Origin: Alicyclobacillus tolerans | GTDB lineage: Bacteria; Bacillota; Bacilli; Alicyclobacillales; Alicyclobacillaceae | Direction of reading: 5' to 3' | DNA: 64,000 nucleotides | Assembly (NCBI RefSeq): GCF_021739485.1 | Contig: NZ_JAJFNK010000011.1 | Location: 78,126 to 142,125, forward strand | Shown: one piece after another, positions 6,799 through 16,135 of the stretch | Layout: the number at the start of each line of letters is the position of its first letter | Numbering within the stretch: the first letter of the stretch is position 1 | Program-made: the position numbers and the translations under genes | Notes under the pieces: generated by a model | What the model saw: only the letters and a program-made list of their open reading frames with translations | What the model was told of the DNA's origin: nothing | Databases searched by the model: none

Positions 6799-9651
6799 GT
6801 GGAGAAAAGCGGCAAGCCTCCCGGTCAGCCCGGAACACCGAAGACCGCACGCGGTGGAGAGGACAAAAGGCGGGCGGCAAATGCGAAGAAGGAACGCCGC
6901 CACCCGTTTTGGCGAGTCTTGGGCATTTCCTTGCTCAGTATTGCCGGGGTGCTGGTTTTTGCAGGCGGTGCAGCCGGTGGATATGTGGTCTCTTTGCTGA
7001 AGGGGCTTCCTACAGTCAGTGCGGCGACGTTCGCCAACATGAGTGCCCCGTCCGTTGTCTACGACCGAAACGGCAAAGTGATCGCCCGTTTCACCAAGGA
7101 CGGCGACCGTCAACCCGTTCAGTCCATCAATCAAGTATCGCCGTACCTCGTGAAATCATTCATCGCAGCGGAAGACAAAACATTCTATCAAAACATCGGC
7201 ATCAACCCGCTGGCTATGGGGCGCGCGTTCTTCCAAGACCTGCGCGGTCACAGAATTGAAAGCGGTGCAAGCACCATTACCCAACAAACCGTGAAGTTGG
7301 CCGTGTTTCCGGCGCAGCAGCGGACCATGAAGCGCAAGGTGCAGGAAATCGCTTTAGCAGTCGAACTGAACCACATCCTAACGAAAAATGAAATCATGAC
7401 CGATTATATGAACTGGGTATACATGGGTCGGATGGGGATCCCGGTTTACGGGGTCAAGACGGCTTCGGAAATCATGTTCGGAAAGAGTCCTCTTGATTTA
7501 AACTTGCCTGAATCTGCTTTTTTGGCCGCTATTCCAAACAATCCGTCGTACTTTTCGCCCTATCAGTTTTACGACCACACGTTGCAACGCCAGCACTACA
7601 TACTTAATCAAATGCTTATCAACCACATGATTTCGCAAAGCGAATACAACAATGCGTTAAAGTTTGACATCAAAAAAGTGCTCCGTCAGGACACGGTTAA
7701 AACCACGATTGGGTATCCGTACGTCATGATCGACAACGTGCAGCCAATCGTCGCCCAAGACCTCGTCAACGCAGGATTGTACGACAATACTCAGCAGGCA
7801 GTGGCGGCACTGCCGACCGCCGGGTACAAAATCTACACTTCCATTGATTTGTCCATGCAAGACCATGTCAACAGCGTCTTATCGAATGACAAACTCTTTG
7901 GAAACTCCACTCAGGGAAAGAACCTGTACGAAGCCGGAGTCACCCTGATGGACAACCGCACTGGAGGAATTCTCGCCATTGGCGGCGGCCGTCACTTCAG
8001 CCCCAACTACAACGGCGATATGCTCGATCATTCCGACATTCCGCGCCAGCCAGGCTCGTCCATTAAACCGCTGATCGACTATGGACCGGCGATTGACCTG
8101 CATAAGCTGACTGCAGGCACTGTGCTGTTTGACGTACCGGTAACCTACGGAAACTACAGCCCAAAAAACGACGAGAACAATTGGAGCGGGTTGGTGACCG
8201 CCCGTCAAGCTTTAATTCAGTCCATCAACGTTCCAGCCATCAAGGTGCTCGACATGATCACGCCCGAAGTGGGGACAAGCTATCTGAATAAGATGGGCAT
8301 TACGGTCCATTCCACGACCTTGGATGGACAACCCAGTCTGACGCAACAAGATACGGAGCAGTTGTCCACGGCCATTGGCGGTATGGTGAACGGTTTAACC
8401 GTACAGCAAATGACCAGCGCATACACGGTCTTCCCCAATCAAGGGGTTTGGCGCCACCCGTATCTGATCTCCAAAATCGCGGATGCTAAAGGCAAGGCGG
8501 TCTATCAGTTCAAACCGCAAGTCACCCAAGTATTCTCGCCGCAGACGGCTTACATTATCACGAACATCTTGCACGACGTCGTGTATAATCCGGCCGGGAC
8601 GGCCTATTACGGCGTAGGCTTGCAGTTTCCTGGGTATCAAATTTCAGGAAAAACCGGTACGACCGACAGTCTGAAAGACGGCTGGTTTGTCGGATACACC
8701 CAGAAGTACACTATGGGAATCTGGATGGGGTATGACCGCCATCAGACCATTGCGCTGCAAAATTACAACTTGAAGTTTTCGCTTTGGGACGATATTATGA
8801 GGCCTTTTTTGAAGTCTTCGCCGCCCACCAAGCCGTTTCCGGAACCATCCGGCATTGTCCGGGAAGACATCAGCGGCAAATCTGGGGAATTGCCGACAAA
8901 ACTCAGCATTGCCGATCACGACGTCTATTCGGAACTGTTCATTCAGGGCACGCAGCCTACGCAGTACGACAAGGTTCACGTTCAGGTGCCCTATACGGTC
9001 ATCAACGGAGTGAAGTACTTGGCGACGACCAATACGCCGCCCAACGAGGTGAAAGTCGGCATTTTCTTAAAGCCTCCTTTCCCCATTCCGGCAAATATAT
9101 CTCCACCTCCACTGGACAGCAGTCAGTACATCCCGACCCAACCCGACCCGCGCGGAGGGACCGTATTAACGGGTTCGGTAACCCCGACTCCGGACGTGCT
9201 TCCTCCCCCGCAAAACGTTTCGGTACGGGAAAATGGTGCGGGTGTTGAGATTACTTGGGATAAGGTGGTTGGAGCAACGAGCTATCAGATTTGGCGTTCA
9301 ACGACGCCAAATGGTCCGTTTGTCAACGTGGCCGGTCCGGTTGTAGTAAACAGCTATACGGACTCCAACCTCCCATCGGGAGCGCAAAGCGTGTATTACG
9401 AAGTCTATGCCATATCCAATTCCGGGGTTTCCCCTCCCTCCTCGCCGGTGGAAGTGCCTTTAAGCGCTGTAGGAGGCACGGGAACCGGAGGAACTCAGAA
9501 TTCCACTGGAACTCAAAACCTGATTGGAACGGAGAACTCCACAGGAGCTCAGAACTCCACAGGCTTGAGTCCAACGCCCAGTGCCTCTTTGCCAAAGAAG
9601 CACCCGCGAAAAGACCCGGCCTCAGCTCTAGGATTAGTGCCTATGCAGTAA
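6799..9651 (+). CDS. Class A penicillin-binding protein with FN3 domain
   Basis: Bifunctional peptidoglycan glycosyltransferase/transpeptidase of 950 residues. A basic cytoplasmic tail and one membrane segment (about 39-64) precede a GT51 domain with EDKTFY near 125 and GASTITQQ near 157. The transpeptidase follows with SSIK near 418, SIN near 475 and KTGT near 616. A fibronectin type III domain (about 800-890) and a Thr/Gln/Asn/Gly-rich repeat tail end the protein. In GT51 the usual His after EDxxF is Asn (QNIG). The start is GTG 6799 with AAGGAGG 8 bases upstream. The gene stands alone between its own promoter and a terminator. Confidence 0.92.
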   Translation: MEKSGKPPGQPGTPKTARGGEDKRRAANAKKERRHPFWRVLGISLLSIAGVLVFAGGAAGGYVVSLLKGLPTVSAATFANMSAPSVVYDRNGKVIARFTKDGDRQPVQSINQVSPYLVKSFIAAEDKTFYQNIGINPLAMGRAFFQDLRGHRIESGASTITQQTVKLAVFPAQQRTMKRKVQEIALAVELNHILTKNEIMTDYMNWVYMGRMGIPVYGVKTASEIMFGKSPLDLNLPESAFLAAIPNNPSYFSPYQFYDHTLQRQHYILNQMLINHMISQSEYNNALKFDIKKVLRQDTVKTTIGYPYVMIDNVQPIVAQDLVNAGLYDNTQQAVAALPTAGYKIYTSIDLSMQDHVNSVLSNDKLFGNSTQGKNLYEAGVTLMDNRTGGILAIGGGRHFSPNYNGDMLDHSDIPRQPGSSIKPLIDYGPAIDLHKLTAGTVLFDVPVTYGNYSPKNDENNWSGLVTARQALIQSINVPAIKVLDMITPEVGTSYLNKMGITVHSTTLDGQPSLTQQDTEQLSTAIGGMVNGLTVQQMTSAYTVFPNQGVWRHPYLISKIADAKGKAVYQFKPQVTQVFSPQTAYIITNILHDVVYNPAGTAYYGVGLQFPGYQISGKTGTTDSLKDGWFVGYTQKYTMGIWMGYDRHQTIALQNYNLKFSLWDDIMRPFLKSSPPTKPFPEPSGIVREDISGKSGELPTKLSIADHDVYSELFIQGTQPTQYDKVHVQVPYTVINGVKYLATTNTPPNEVKVGIFLKPPFPIPANISPPPLDSSQYIPTQPDPRGGTVLTGSVTPTPDVLPPPQNVSVRENGAGVEITWDKVVGATSYQIWRSTTPNGPFVNVAGPVVVNSYTDSNLPSGAQSVYYEVYAISNSGVSPPSSPVEVPLSAVGGTGTGGTQNSTGTQNLIGTENSTGAQNSTGLSPTPSASLPKKHPRKDPASALGLVPMQ

Positions 9652-9654
9652 AAG

Positions 9655-9689
9655 AAGGGCTGTCCCATCCATTTGAGGGACAGCCCTTT
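9655..9689. terminator. Bidirectional terminator between the PBP gene and mutS2
   Basis: GGGCTGTCCC (9657-9666) pairs perfectly with GGGACAGCCC (9677-9686) around a 10-base loop. T's follow on the plus strand and TTCTTTT on the minus strand, so it can serve both convergent genes. Confidence 0.88.
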
Positions 9690-9732
9690 GCCTTATTTGC
9701 ACGTTTATATGGCCCTGGACTCCAGCCGGGGG

Positions 9733-12141
9733 TTACAAATTCACCTCGACAATGGTCGCTCCGTCTCCGCCTTCGCCAGGTCCTCCCTGTGTCCAGGTGT
9801 GGACCAGGGGATGGCTGGACAAATGTTTGCGCACCCCGTTTCGAAGCGATCCCGTACCTTTGCCGTGAATGATGCTGACCCTTTGAATTCTGTTCATCAC
9901 GGCGTCGTCGAGATACTTATCGATGCGCGGGAGGGCGTCTTCCACAATCTCTCCGCGAACGTCCAGCTCCAGACGCATGTCTTTAGGCATGCCGCGGCGA
10001 AAGTTTACAGGCTGTTCCACTTTGGGTTTTTCCTGCAACACTTCAATGTCCGAACGCTCCACCTTCATCCTCAGCAGACCCAATTGCACTGTGAGTGTCT
10101 TTAAGTCGGCGGACTGCTCCAGGACCTCTCCCTTTTGTCCCAGCGATTGAACTCGCACAATGGCTCCAATGGGAACTTTACCGGCAGGCCCCGTGCGGCG
10201 GGACTTGCTTGACTGTCCTTCCGGGACGGCTTGCTCCAAGGCCTTTCGCAAATTGACAAACTCATGGTCTTTGCCCCCGCCCGACTTTTGCATACGCCTG
10301 AGTTCCTCAATGACGCGATTGGCTTCATTTTCAGCTCGTTTCACAATGTCCCTGGCCTGGGCTCTGGCTTGCTCGCGAATTCTCTCCGATTCGTCAGAGA
10401 AGGACTTCCACTTTTCTTCCCACTGCGCCCGCAGCTGCCCGGCCTCACTGCGCTCAGCCCTCGCAACCGTCCGCGCCTCTTCGGCTTCCTTGCGCGCGGT
10501 CTCCAAGTCCCGAATCAAATCCTCCACCCGCAGGTCCGAAGTGTGCATGAGGGATTTGGCCTTTTCGATGACGTTCTCGGAAAGGCCAAGGCGTGACGCG
10601 ATCGCAATGGCGTTAGAACGGCCTGGGACTCCCACAAGCAAGCGGTATGTCGGTTTTAAGGTTTCGACATCAAACTCGACGCTGGCATTGACGGCCTGGG
10701 ACTCCGAGAAGGCGTACCCCTTCAATTCCGGGTAATGGGTGGTTGCCACCACATTGGCTCCAACGTCTTTGAGCGATTCCAAAATCGCAATGGCCAAGGC
10801 AGCACCTTCGGTCGGGTCCGTCCCTGCCCCGAGCTCGTCGAGCAGAACCAAACTGTGCCTGGAAACCCTGCCTAGAATCCCAACGATGTTTCGCATATGG
10901 GAAGAAAACGTGGACAGGCTCTGTTCAATGCTCTGTTCGTCGCCAATATCCGCATAGACTTCGTCACACCAAGCCAGTGCCGTCTGTTCCCGAGCCGGGA
11001 CAAAAGTGCCCGACATAGCCAACAGCGTCAGCAGTCCCACCGTTTTTAACGCCACCGTTTTTCCGCCCGTATTCGGGCCGGTGATGATGATCATGGAATA
11101 CGAATCGCCTAGGGTGATGTCCATCGGAACGGCGGACTCTCTGGCAATCAGCGGATGGCGCGCTTCGCGAAGGTACCATACTCCGTCTTCGCGAAGGGAA
11201 GGCTTGGTGCACGATTGGGCCTTCGCATAGGCTGCTTTCGCAAACCAGGTGTCCAGTTTTGCTAAGACTTGTGCGTTGTGCAGCAGTTCAGGGACGACTT
11301 GGCCGACAACGGCCGATAAACGAATCAGGATCCGTTCGATTTCCCGTTCCTCTTCCAAAGCGAGCTCGTGCACTTGACGGTTCAGTTCCACCACAGCCTG
11401 CGGCTCGATAAAGACCGTGGCGCCAGAGGCTGAGTAGTCGTGAACCACCCCGTGGATTTGGTTTTTAAACTCGACTCGCACTGGCAAACACAGACTGTTC
11501 CCCCGCAAAGCGATGACCGGGTCCTGCAAGTACTTTTGCATGGAGCGCAACATCTGATCCAGCACTTGCCGGACGCGCGCTTCGGCTTGTCTGCGCTGCG
11601 AGCGGATCTTTCGCAGGTTGTCGCTGGCGTGATCGTAAATGGTCGCATCGTCGGCCACTGCCCGTTGGATTTCTTGCTGGGTCTGCTTGGCATCGAACAA
11701 TTCTGCCGCGGTTTCCGACAACAAGACGCAGTCTAACTCTGCCTGATGCTGTTCCACCGCTTGGCGAACATTGCGGCCCCCTTCGATGAACCGCACGATG
11801 CGCACCAGTTCTTCGGCGGCAAGCACCCCGCCGATTTCTGATTTTTTCAGTGGCGCGCGGATGTCTGTGACGCCTCCAAAGGGCAGCCCGCCAAACCTGT
11901 AGATGAACGTCAACGCTTCGTCCACGGCATCGAGTTCCTTGCGTGCCGCTGTCACATTGGGCAAAGGAGCTAATTCGTCCAGGCGCTCCTTGCCTAGAGC
12001 CGTGGCCGCATGTTCCCGGATCTGGAGCTTTATCTTGTCAAACTCGAGTGTTCTCATCGAGGATTCGTGTTTAAAGTGAATCGTAAAAGGACGCGCCATT
12101 GGCTCGCGCATCGGTACTTGATGCACTAACTGTTCATCCAT
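9733..12141 (-). CDS. mutS2: Endonuclease MutS2
   Basis: MutS2 (MutSB) acts on recombination intermediates or stalled ribosomes, depending on species. About 800 residues: an N-terminal core, the ATPase with Walker A GPNTGGKT near 355, Walker B LVLLDELGAGTDP near 435, a coiled coil (about 540-640), and a C-terminal Smr nuclease domain with LDVRGE and HGKGTGSLR. ATG 12141 has GAGGCGG upstream; ATG 12057 (MRTLEFDKIK) matches the usual family start better but lacks a ribosome site. In Bacillus the gene also follows the pheST-zapA-cvpA block. Confidence 0.95.
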   Translation of the reverse strand: MDEQLVHQVPMREPMARPFTIHFKHESSMRTLEFDKIKLQIREHAATALGKERLDELAPLPNVTAARKELDAVDEALTFIYRFGGLPFGGVTDIRAPLKKSEIGGVLAAEELVRIVRFIEGGRNVRQAVEQHQAELDCVLLSETAAELFDAKQTQQEIQRAVADDATIYDHASDNLRKIRSQRRQAEARVRQVLDQMLRSMQKYLQDPVIALRGNSLCLPVRVEFKNQIHGVVHDYSASGATVFIEPQAVVELNRQVHELALEEEREIERILIRLSAVVGQVVPELLHNAQVLAKLDTWFAKAAYAKAQSCTKPSLREDGVWYLREARHPLIARESAVPMDITLGDSYSMIIITGPNTGGKTVALKTVGLLTLLAMSGTFVPAREQTALAWCDEVYADIGDEQSIEQSLSTFSSHMRNIVGILGRVSRHSLVLLDELGAGTDPTEGAALAIAILESLKDVGANVVATTHYPELKGYAFSESQAVNASVEFDVETLKPTYRLLVGVPGRSNAIAIASRLGLSENVIEKAKSLMHTSDLRVEDLIRDLETARKEAEEARTVARAERSEAGQLRAQWEEKWKSFSDESERIREQARAQARDIVKRAENEANRVIEELRRMQKSGGGKDHEFVNLRKALEQAVPEGQSSKSRRTGPAGKVPIGAIVRVQSLGQKGEVLEQSADLKTLTVQLGLLRMKVERSDIEVLQEKPKVEQPVNFRRGMPKDMRLELDVRGEIVEDALPRIDKYLDDAVMNRIQRVSIIHGKGTGSLRNGVRKHLSSHPLVHTWTQGGPGEGGDGATIVEVNL

Positions 12142-12266
12142 TCAAGAAATGCCGCCTCTCGATGTGATTTGAAGCCCTGCGACAGATCCAAAAATCCCAT
12201 TCATTGTACCACATGCTGTACTTTGTGACGGGGAAGCTATGACCAATCAGGAAAGGAGGAACCACC

Positions 12267-12611
12267 ATGAACATTCTTGGGACCGTAGTTCGGTTTATTG
12301 TGTCCGCATTGGTTCTGATGTTTGTCGGTTTCCTGGTACCTGGATTCGGGGTCATGAACTTCTGGACCGCCCTGATTGCCGCTGTGGTCATTGCACTCTT
12401 AGGTTGGGCCATGGAAGCTTTGTTCGGCCGCAGGATATCCCCTTATGGCCGAGGCATCGTCGGATTCATTTCGGGTGCTATCGTTCTATATGTTGCCCAA
12501 CTATTTGTTCCGGGCCTTCGCGTCACTTTGCTGGGCGCGCTGCTCGCATCGTTGGTCATCGGGATCATCGACCTGTTTGTGCCTACAGAAATGCGACGCA
12601 AGGCGACCTGA
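12267..12611 (+). CDS. Holin-superfamily IV small membrane protein
   Basis: A 114-residue protein made almost wholly of four hydrophobic helices (about 5-25, 30-50, 62-80 and 85-105). The GFLVPGFGV and PGLRVTLLGALLAS pattern fits the four-helix phage-holin-family (YvlD-like) proteins common in Bacillota chromosomes. It has a strong ribosome site (AAAGGAGG, 8 bases before ATG). No phage genes are nearby, so a lysis role is unlikely. It is a single-gene insertion on the plus strand within the otherwise minus-strand pheST-mutS2 block. Exact function unknown. Confidence 0.75.
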   Translation: MNILGTVVRFIVSALVLMFVGFLVPGFGVMNFWTALIAAVVIALLGWAMEALFGRRISPYGRGIVGFISGAIVLYVAQLFVPGLRVTLLGALLASLVIGIIDLFVPTEMRRKAT

Positions 12612-12652
12612 GGCAAGACGAGTTCAGAGCATTAATTTTATGCCCGTTTACG

Positions 12653-12696
12653 CCAGAAAGACGATTCCACAGGAATCGTCTTTCTGGGGGGTTTTG
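12653..12696. terminator. Long hairpin between the holin-like gene and cvpA
   Basis: CCAGAAAGACGATTCC (12653-12668) pairs perfectly over 16 bp with 12672-12687 around a 3-base loop. GGGG and TTTTG follow on the plus strand. The arrangement suits transcription termination between two convergent genes. Confidence 0.75.
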
Positions 12697-12706
12697 TCCA
12701 CCAAAG

Positions 12707-13222
12707 TCATTGGGACGGGCCCGCACTGTTTCCGAACGTGACAGGCTGCGCATTTAACCACTGAATAATGACCGAGTTGTTCAACTGGGTCTGCAGCCTG
12801 GGATTGTTGATGTAGTGCGCAACTAATCCAGCTACATAAACAAAAGCAATGGCTAGAGCCAACCCGGCAGCGAGTCCAGCCAGTCGGTTTACTGTGGACA
12901 AAACAGGCAAACTGAACAGCGTATCCAACAAACCTGCCGCATATCTCAAAAGCAAATAACTCACAATAAAAATCCCTGCAAATGCGACTGCGTCGTACAT
13001 GCTGCCAAGTACCGGAGCAAACAATCCCGGACTGGACGTTTGACTGTGCACTGGCAGCCAGGACCGAATTACCGGCGCAACGTAAGGCCTTAACCAAACG
13101 GAAATCAAATAAGCCAATACTGTTCCAAACAAACGGGTAATCTGCCGAAAGAGCCCGGTCCGGTATCCGTTCCATCCGCCCAAGGCGACAATCAGCACGA
13201 TAATCAGGTCCACGAGATCCAA
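12707..13222 (-). CDS. cvpA: CvpA family membrane protein
   Basis: A 171-residue protein with four predicted membrane helices, starting MDLVDLIIVLIVALGGWNGY and carrying GLFRQITRLFG, as in the CvpA (colicin V production) family, the YshB counterpart in Bacillus. The biochemical function is not firmly known. The start is TTG 13222, with AGGGGTGG upstream. It follows zapA with a 47-base gap, the same order as zapA-yshB in B. subtilis, and is probably in one operon with pheST and zapA. Confidence 0.88.
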   Translation of the reverse strand: MDLVDLIIVLIVALGGWNGYRTGLFRQITRLFGTVLAYLISVWLRPYVAPVIRSWLPVHSQTSSPGLFAPVLGSMYDAVAFAGIFIVSYLLLRYAAGLLDTLFSLPVLSTVNRLAGLAAGLALAIAFVYVAGLVAHYINNPRLQTQLNNSVIIQWLNAQPVTFGNSAGPSQ

Positions 13223-13269
13223 ACTTCATACCACCCCTAAAAGTGGAGCTGCCGAAAAGTCCAAACCCG

Positions 13270-13539
13270 TCATTTCGTGGAATTCGTCTTGTCGTCCAGC
13301 AGATCCAATAGCTCCTCGTATTGTGCACTGAGCTTCTTGAGTTGGTCCGCAATGTTGACGGCGGCTAACACAGCCACCCGTTTTTGATCTAATTGGGGAT
13401 TGGTCGAGGCAATGCCACGCATGACTTCGTCCACATACTGTGCGACCGCGCGTAAATGCTCTATAGACTCCCGGCCTCGCAACGCGTACTCCGTTCCATA
13501 AATCTGAACTCGGATACGGTTTACGGAATCGTCACTCAT
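13270..13539 (-). CDS. zapA: Cell division protein ZapA
   Basis: An 89-residue cytoplasmic protein that bundles FtsZ filaments at the division site. NRIRVQIYGTEYALRG at the N-terminus and the ...VDEVMRGIASTNP...VAVLAAVNIADQL... helix are typical, followed by a C-terminal coiled coil. ATG has AGGGGAGG upstream. It lies 69 bases downstream of pheT, as in Bacillus, except that the rnhC gene often found nearby is not in this block. Confidence 0.93.
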   Translation of the reverse strand: MSDDSVNRIRVQIYGTEYALRGRESIEHLRAVAQYVDEVMRGIASTNPQLDQKRVAVLAAVNIADQLKKLSAQYEELLDLLDDKTNSTK

Positions 13540-13608
13540 GGCTGCCTCCCCTTTTTCGTACCCATGATATGTGGTGTACTTCTGTGCCCATTCATAAAAT
13601 TCCTGCCG

Positions 13609-16056
13609 TTAGTGCGAACGCAATTGAGCTCCAAATTTAGCGGTCCAGTCTTGTACAATCGCAGATTCCAGCTCAGAAACCTCTTCATCCGTCAAGGTCC
13701 GTTCGTCCGAGCGATAGGTCAAAGCTACAGCGACGCTTTTCTGTCCTTCCGGTATGCCTGATCCCGTGTAGACGTCGAACACCTTGGAACTCTCTAGGAT
13801 TTTGCTCGTGGCTTCACTGATGCGTTTCGCTTCATCGAGCAGGCTTTGTACAGACAAGTCCTTCGCTACGACAACCGCCAAATCGCGCCGCGAAGCCGGG
13901 AATCTGGGCAGTTTCTCGACTCTCCACCGTTCGGATACGTACTTTTCGAGCAAGTCGAGGTCGAATTCCGCGTACAGGGAATTTCCAATGTCTAACTTAT
14001 CTGCGGTAAAGGGATGCAGTTCCCCGAAGGTGCCAATGCGTTCACCGTTTAACACAACTTCCGCGCTGCGCCGGGGATGCAGCCACGACAGAGCGATCGG
14101 CCGGAATTCCGCGAGTGCTGTCCAGCCCATGGCGTCCAGCCAGGCTTCCACCACTCCTTTGGCATCGTAAAAGTCGTACTTTCTAGCCCGCTTGCCGACA
14201 CTGGCTTCCGTCTGTCCAAACCACAGCCCCGCCCACTGCGTCCGCTCGCACGGCTGCGCTGTCAAAGGCAAGGAATCCGGCCAATAGACGCGGCCGATTT
14301 CGAATACCTCGCCGCCAGCCACTCCATGCGCCAAGTTGTAATGTGCCACCTGAGCCAATCCTGGCAGCATGTGCGTGCGAAGCACTGTGCGTTCCTCGGA
14401 CATCGGCCTTTGCAACGGGATCATCTGCCGGTACGGAGAGGCGTCCGGAATGCGGAGGTCATCCAATTGCGACGGGTGGGTGAGGGTATACGTGAATACT
14501 TCCGTCAAACCGGTCCCTATTAATATGTCCCGGGTGCGCTTGACGAGTTTTTGTCGGACGTTTCGAACTCCGACGGTGGTCGCGCCCGAAGGCAAAGTCG
14601 AAGGGATGGAATCCAGTCCATAGAGCCTTCCAACTTCCTCGACCAAATCCGCTTCGATCGCTAAATCCGGGCGGCGCGTGGGAACAACAACGTCCCAGGT
14701 TCCGTCGGCAGCCTCCACTGAAAAACCAAGGCGTTGAAAAATGTCCAACATGGTTTTTTCTTCGATACTAGTTCCCAGCAATTGGTTGCACCGCGAAGGC
14801 GAGAACACAATGTGCTGGGCGGGCTGGGTTTGCCCAGACGCAGCGGCCACATAACTGCCCACGGTTTGCCCGTCGCACAGTTCTATCATAAGCTGCGTCG
14901 CGCGAAAAAGAGCACCGCGGACCGCCTTCGGGTCGATGCCTTTTTCAAACCTTTGCTGCGCTTCTGAACGAAGGCCAAGCCGTTGTCCAGTCCTGCGCAC
15001 AGAAGTGGCGTCAAAGGCGGCGGATTCCAGAACCACTCTGCGCGTTTGCGACGTGATTTCGGAGTTTTCGCCTCCCATCACGCCTGCAATGCCGATGGCT
15101 CGGTGCACGTCGGCAATCACCACTGTGTCCTCGTTAAGCTGCCGTTCTTCTCCGTCTAACGTCACTAAAGTTTCGTTGGGCCGTCCTTGCCTGACCACAA
15201 TCGTTTGTTCATGAACCTGGTCCAAATCGAAGGCGTGCAGGGGCTGTCCCCACTCGAGCATGACGTAGTTGGTGATGTCGACGATTTGGTTGATCGGGCG
15301 AACCCCCATTGCCATCAGTCGCATCTGCATCCATAACGGAGAAGCATTCGCGCTCAGCCCTTCCAGCACCTGCGCTTCATACCGGCTGCACTGAGGCGTC
15401 TCAAGGGCGATGGCAACACTGGGCTGACTTTGGTTGACGGCAGATGTCTGGGGTTGGCGAACGTCTTCGTCAAAGCGAAGCTCAGTCCCGAACACGGCGG
15501 CCACCTCGTACGCCAAACCTCTCATGGACAGGCAATCGCTGCGATTTGGCGTCAAGTCGAGCTCCAAAACGACGTCGTCCAGACCCAGCAGCGGCACGAT
15601 ATCTTGTCCAATGGGCGCATCTTCCGGCAGCACGTAAAGTCCTTCCGTCTGCTCCTTTTGCAAAAGCCGCGTCTCCAAACCGATTTCTTGTGCGGAGCAA
15701 AGCATGCCATAGCTCTCCACCCCGCGAAGCTTCGCCTTTCCGATTTTCCCTCCCGGAAGAACAGCACCCGGCAAGGCTGTGGGCACCTTTTGACCTGCGG
15801 CAACGTTTGGGGCCCCGCAGACGATGGTTAGCAGTTCTCCGGTCCCGGCATCCACTTCACAGACGTGCAGACGGTCAGCGTTGGGATGCTGTTCACATGT
15901 GATGACCTGACCCACTACAACCCCCGATACACCTTGATTCCGGACCTCAATGCCATCTACGGCAACGCCTGAAGCTGTCAAGCGTTCAGCCAGCTCTTGC
16001 GGCGAAATGCCGGTCAGGTCTACGTATTCTGAAAGCCATTGATAAGATACCCGCAT
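13609..16056 (-). CDS. pheT: Phenylalanyl-tRNA synthetase beta subunit
   Basis: The 815-residue beta chain of the alpha2-beta2 enzyme. It has the N-terminal tRNA-binding (EMAP-like) domain around residues 40-155 (VVVGQVITCEQHPNADRL), the B3/B4 editing region, the B5 domain (about 400-480), and a C-terminal ferredoxin-fold anticodon-binding domain (PRFPASRRDLAVVV onwards). Length is normal for the family. ATG has AGGAGG upstream. It lies 79 bases after pheS in one transcription unit governed by the T-box leader. Confidence 0.96.
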   Translation of the reverse strand: MRVSYQWLSEYVDLTGISPQELAERLTASGVAVDGIEVRNQGVSGVVVGQVITCEQHPNADRLHVCEVDAGTGELLTIVCGAPNVAAGQKVPTALPGAVLPGGKIGKAKLRGVESYGMLCSAQEIGLETRLLQKEQTEGLYVLPEDAPIGQDIVPLLGLDDVVLELDLTPNRSDCLSMRGLAYEVAAVFGTELRFDEDVRQPQTSAVNQSQPSVAIALETPQCSRYEAQVLEGLSANASPLWMQMRLMAMGVRPINQIVDITNYVMLEWGQPLHAFDLDQVHEQTIVVRQGRPNETLVTLDGEERQLNEDTVVIADVHRAIGIAGVMGGENSEITSQTRRVVLESAAFDATSVRRTGQRLGLRSEAQQRFEKGIDPKAVRGALFRATQLMIELCDGQTVGSYVAAASGQTQPAQHIVFSPSRCNQLLGTSIEEKTMLDIFQRLGFSVEAADGTWDVVVPTRRPDLAIEADLVEEVGRLYGLDSIPSTLPSGATTVGVRNVRQKLVKRTRDILIGTGLTEVFTYTLTHPSQLDDLRIPDASPYRQMIPLQRPMSEERTVLRTHMLPGLAQVAHYNLAHGVAGGEVFEIGRVYWPDSLPLTAQPCERTQWAGLWFGQTEASVGKRARKYDFYDAKGVVEAWLDAMGWTALAEFRPIALSWLHPRRSAEVVLNGERIGTFGELHPFTADKLDIGNSLYAEFDLDLLEKYVSERWRVEKLPRFPASRRDLAVVVAKDLSVQSLLDEAKRISEATSKILESSKVFDVYTGSGIPEGQKSVAVALTYRSDERTLTDEEVSELESAIVQDWTAKFGAQLRSH

Positions 16057-16135
16057 GATTGTCCCTCCTGCGTATACTTCGTACTTCGCTTGCGGTGCTG
16101 GCTCGCGATAGTTTTATTCGCGTTGCGCCATGAAG

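Noticed and set aside
12267..12611. Holin-like gene as a sign of a prophage
   Set aside because: No capsid, tail, integrase, lysin or attachment sites nearby. Such four-helix proteins are common chromosomal genes in this group.
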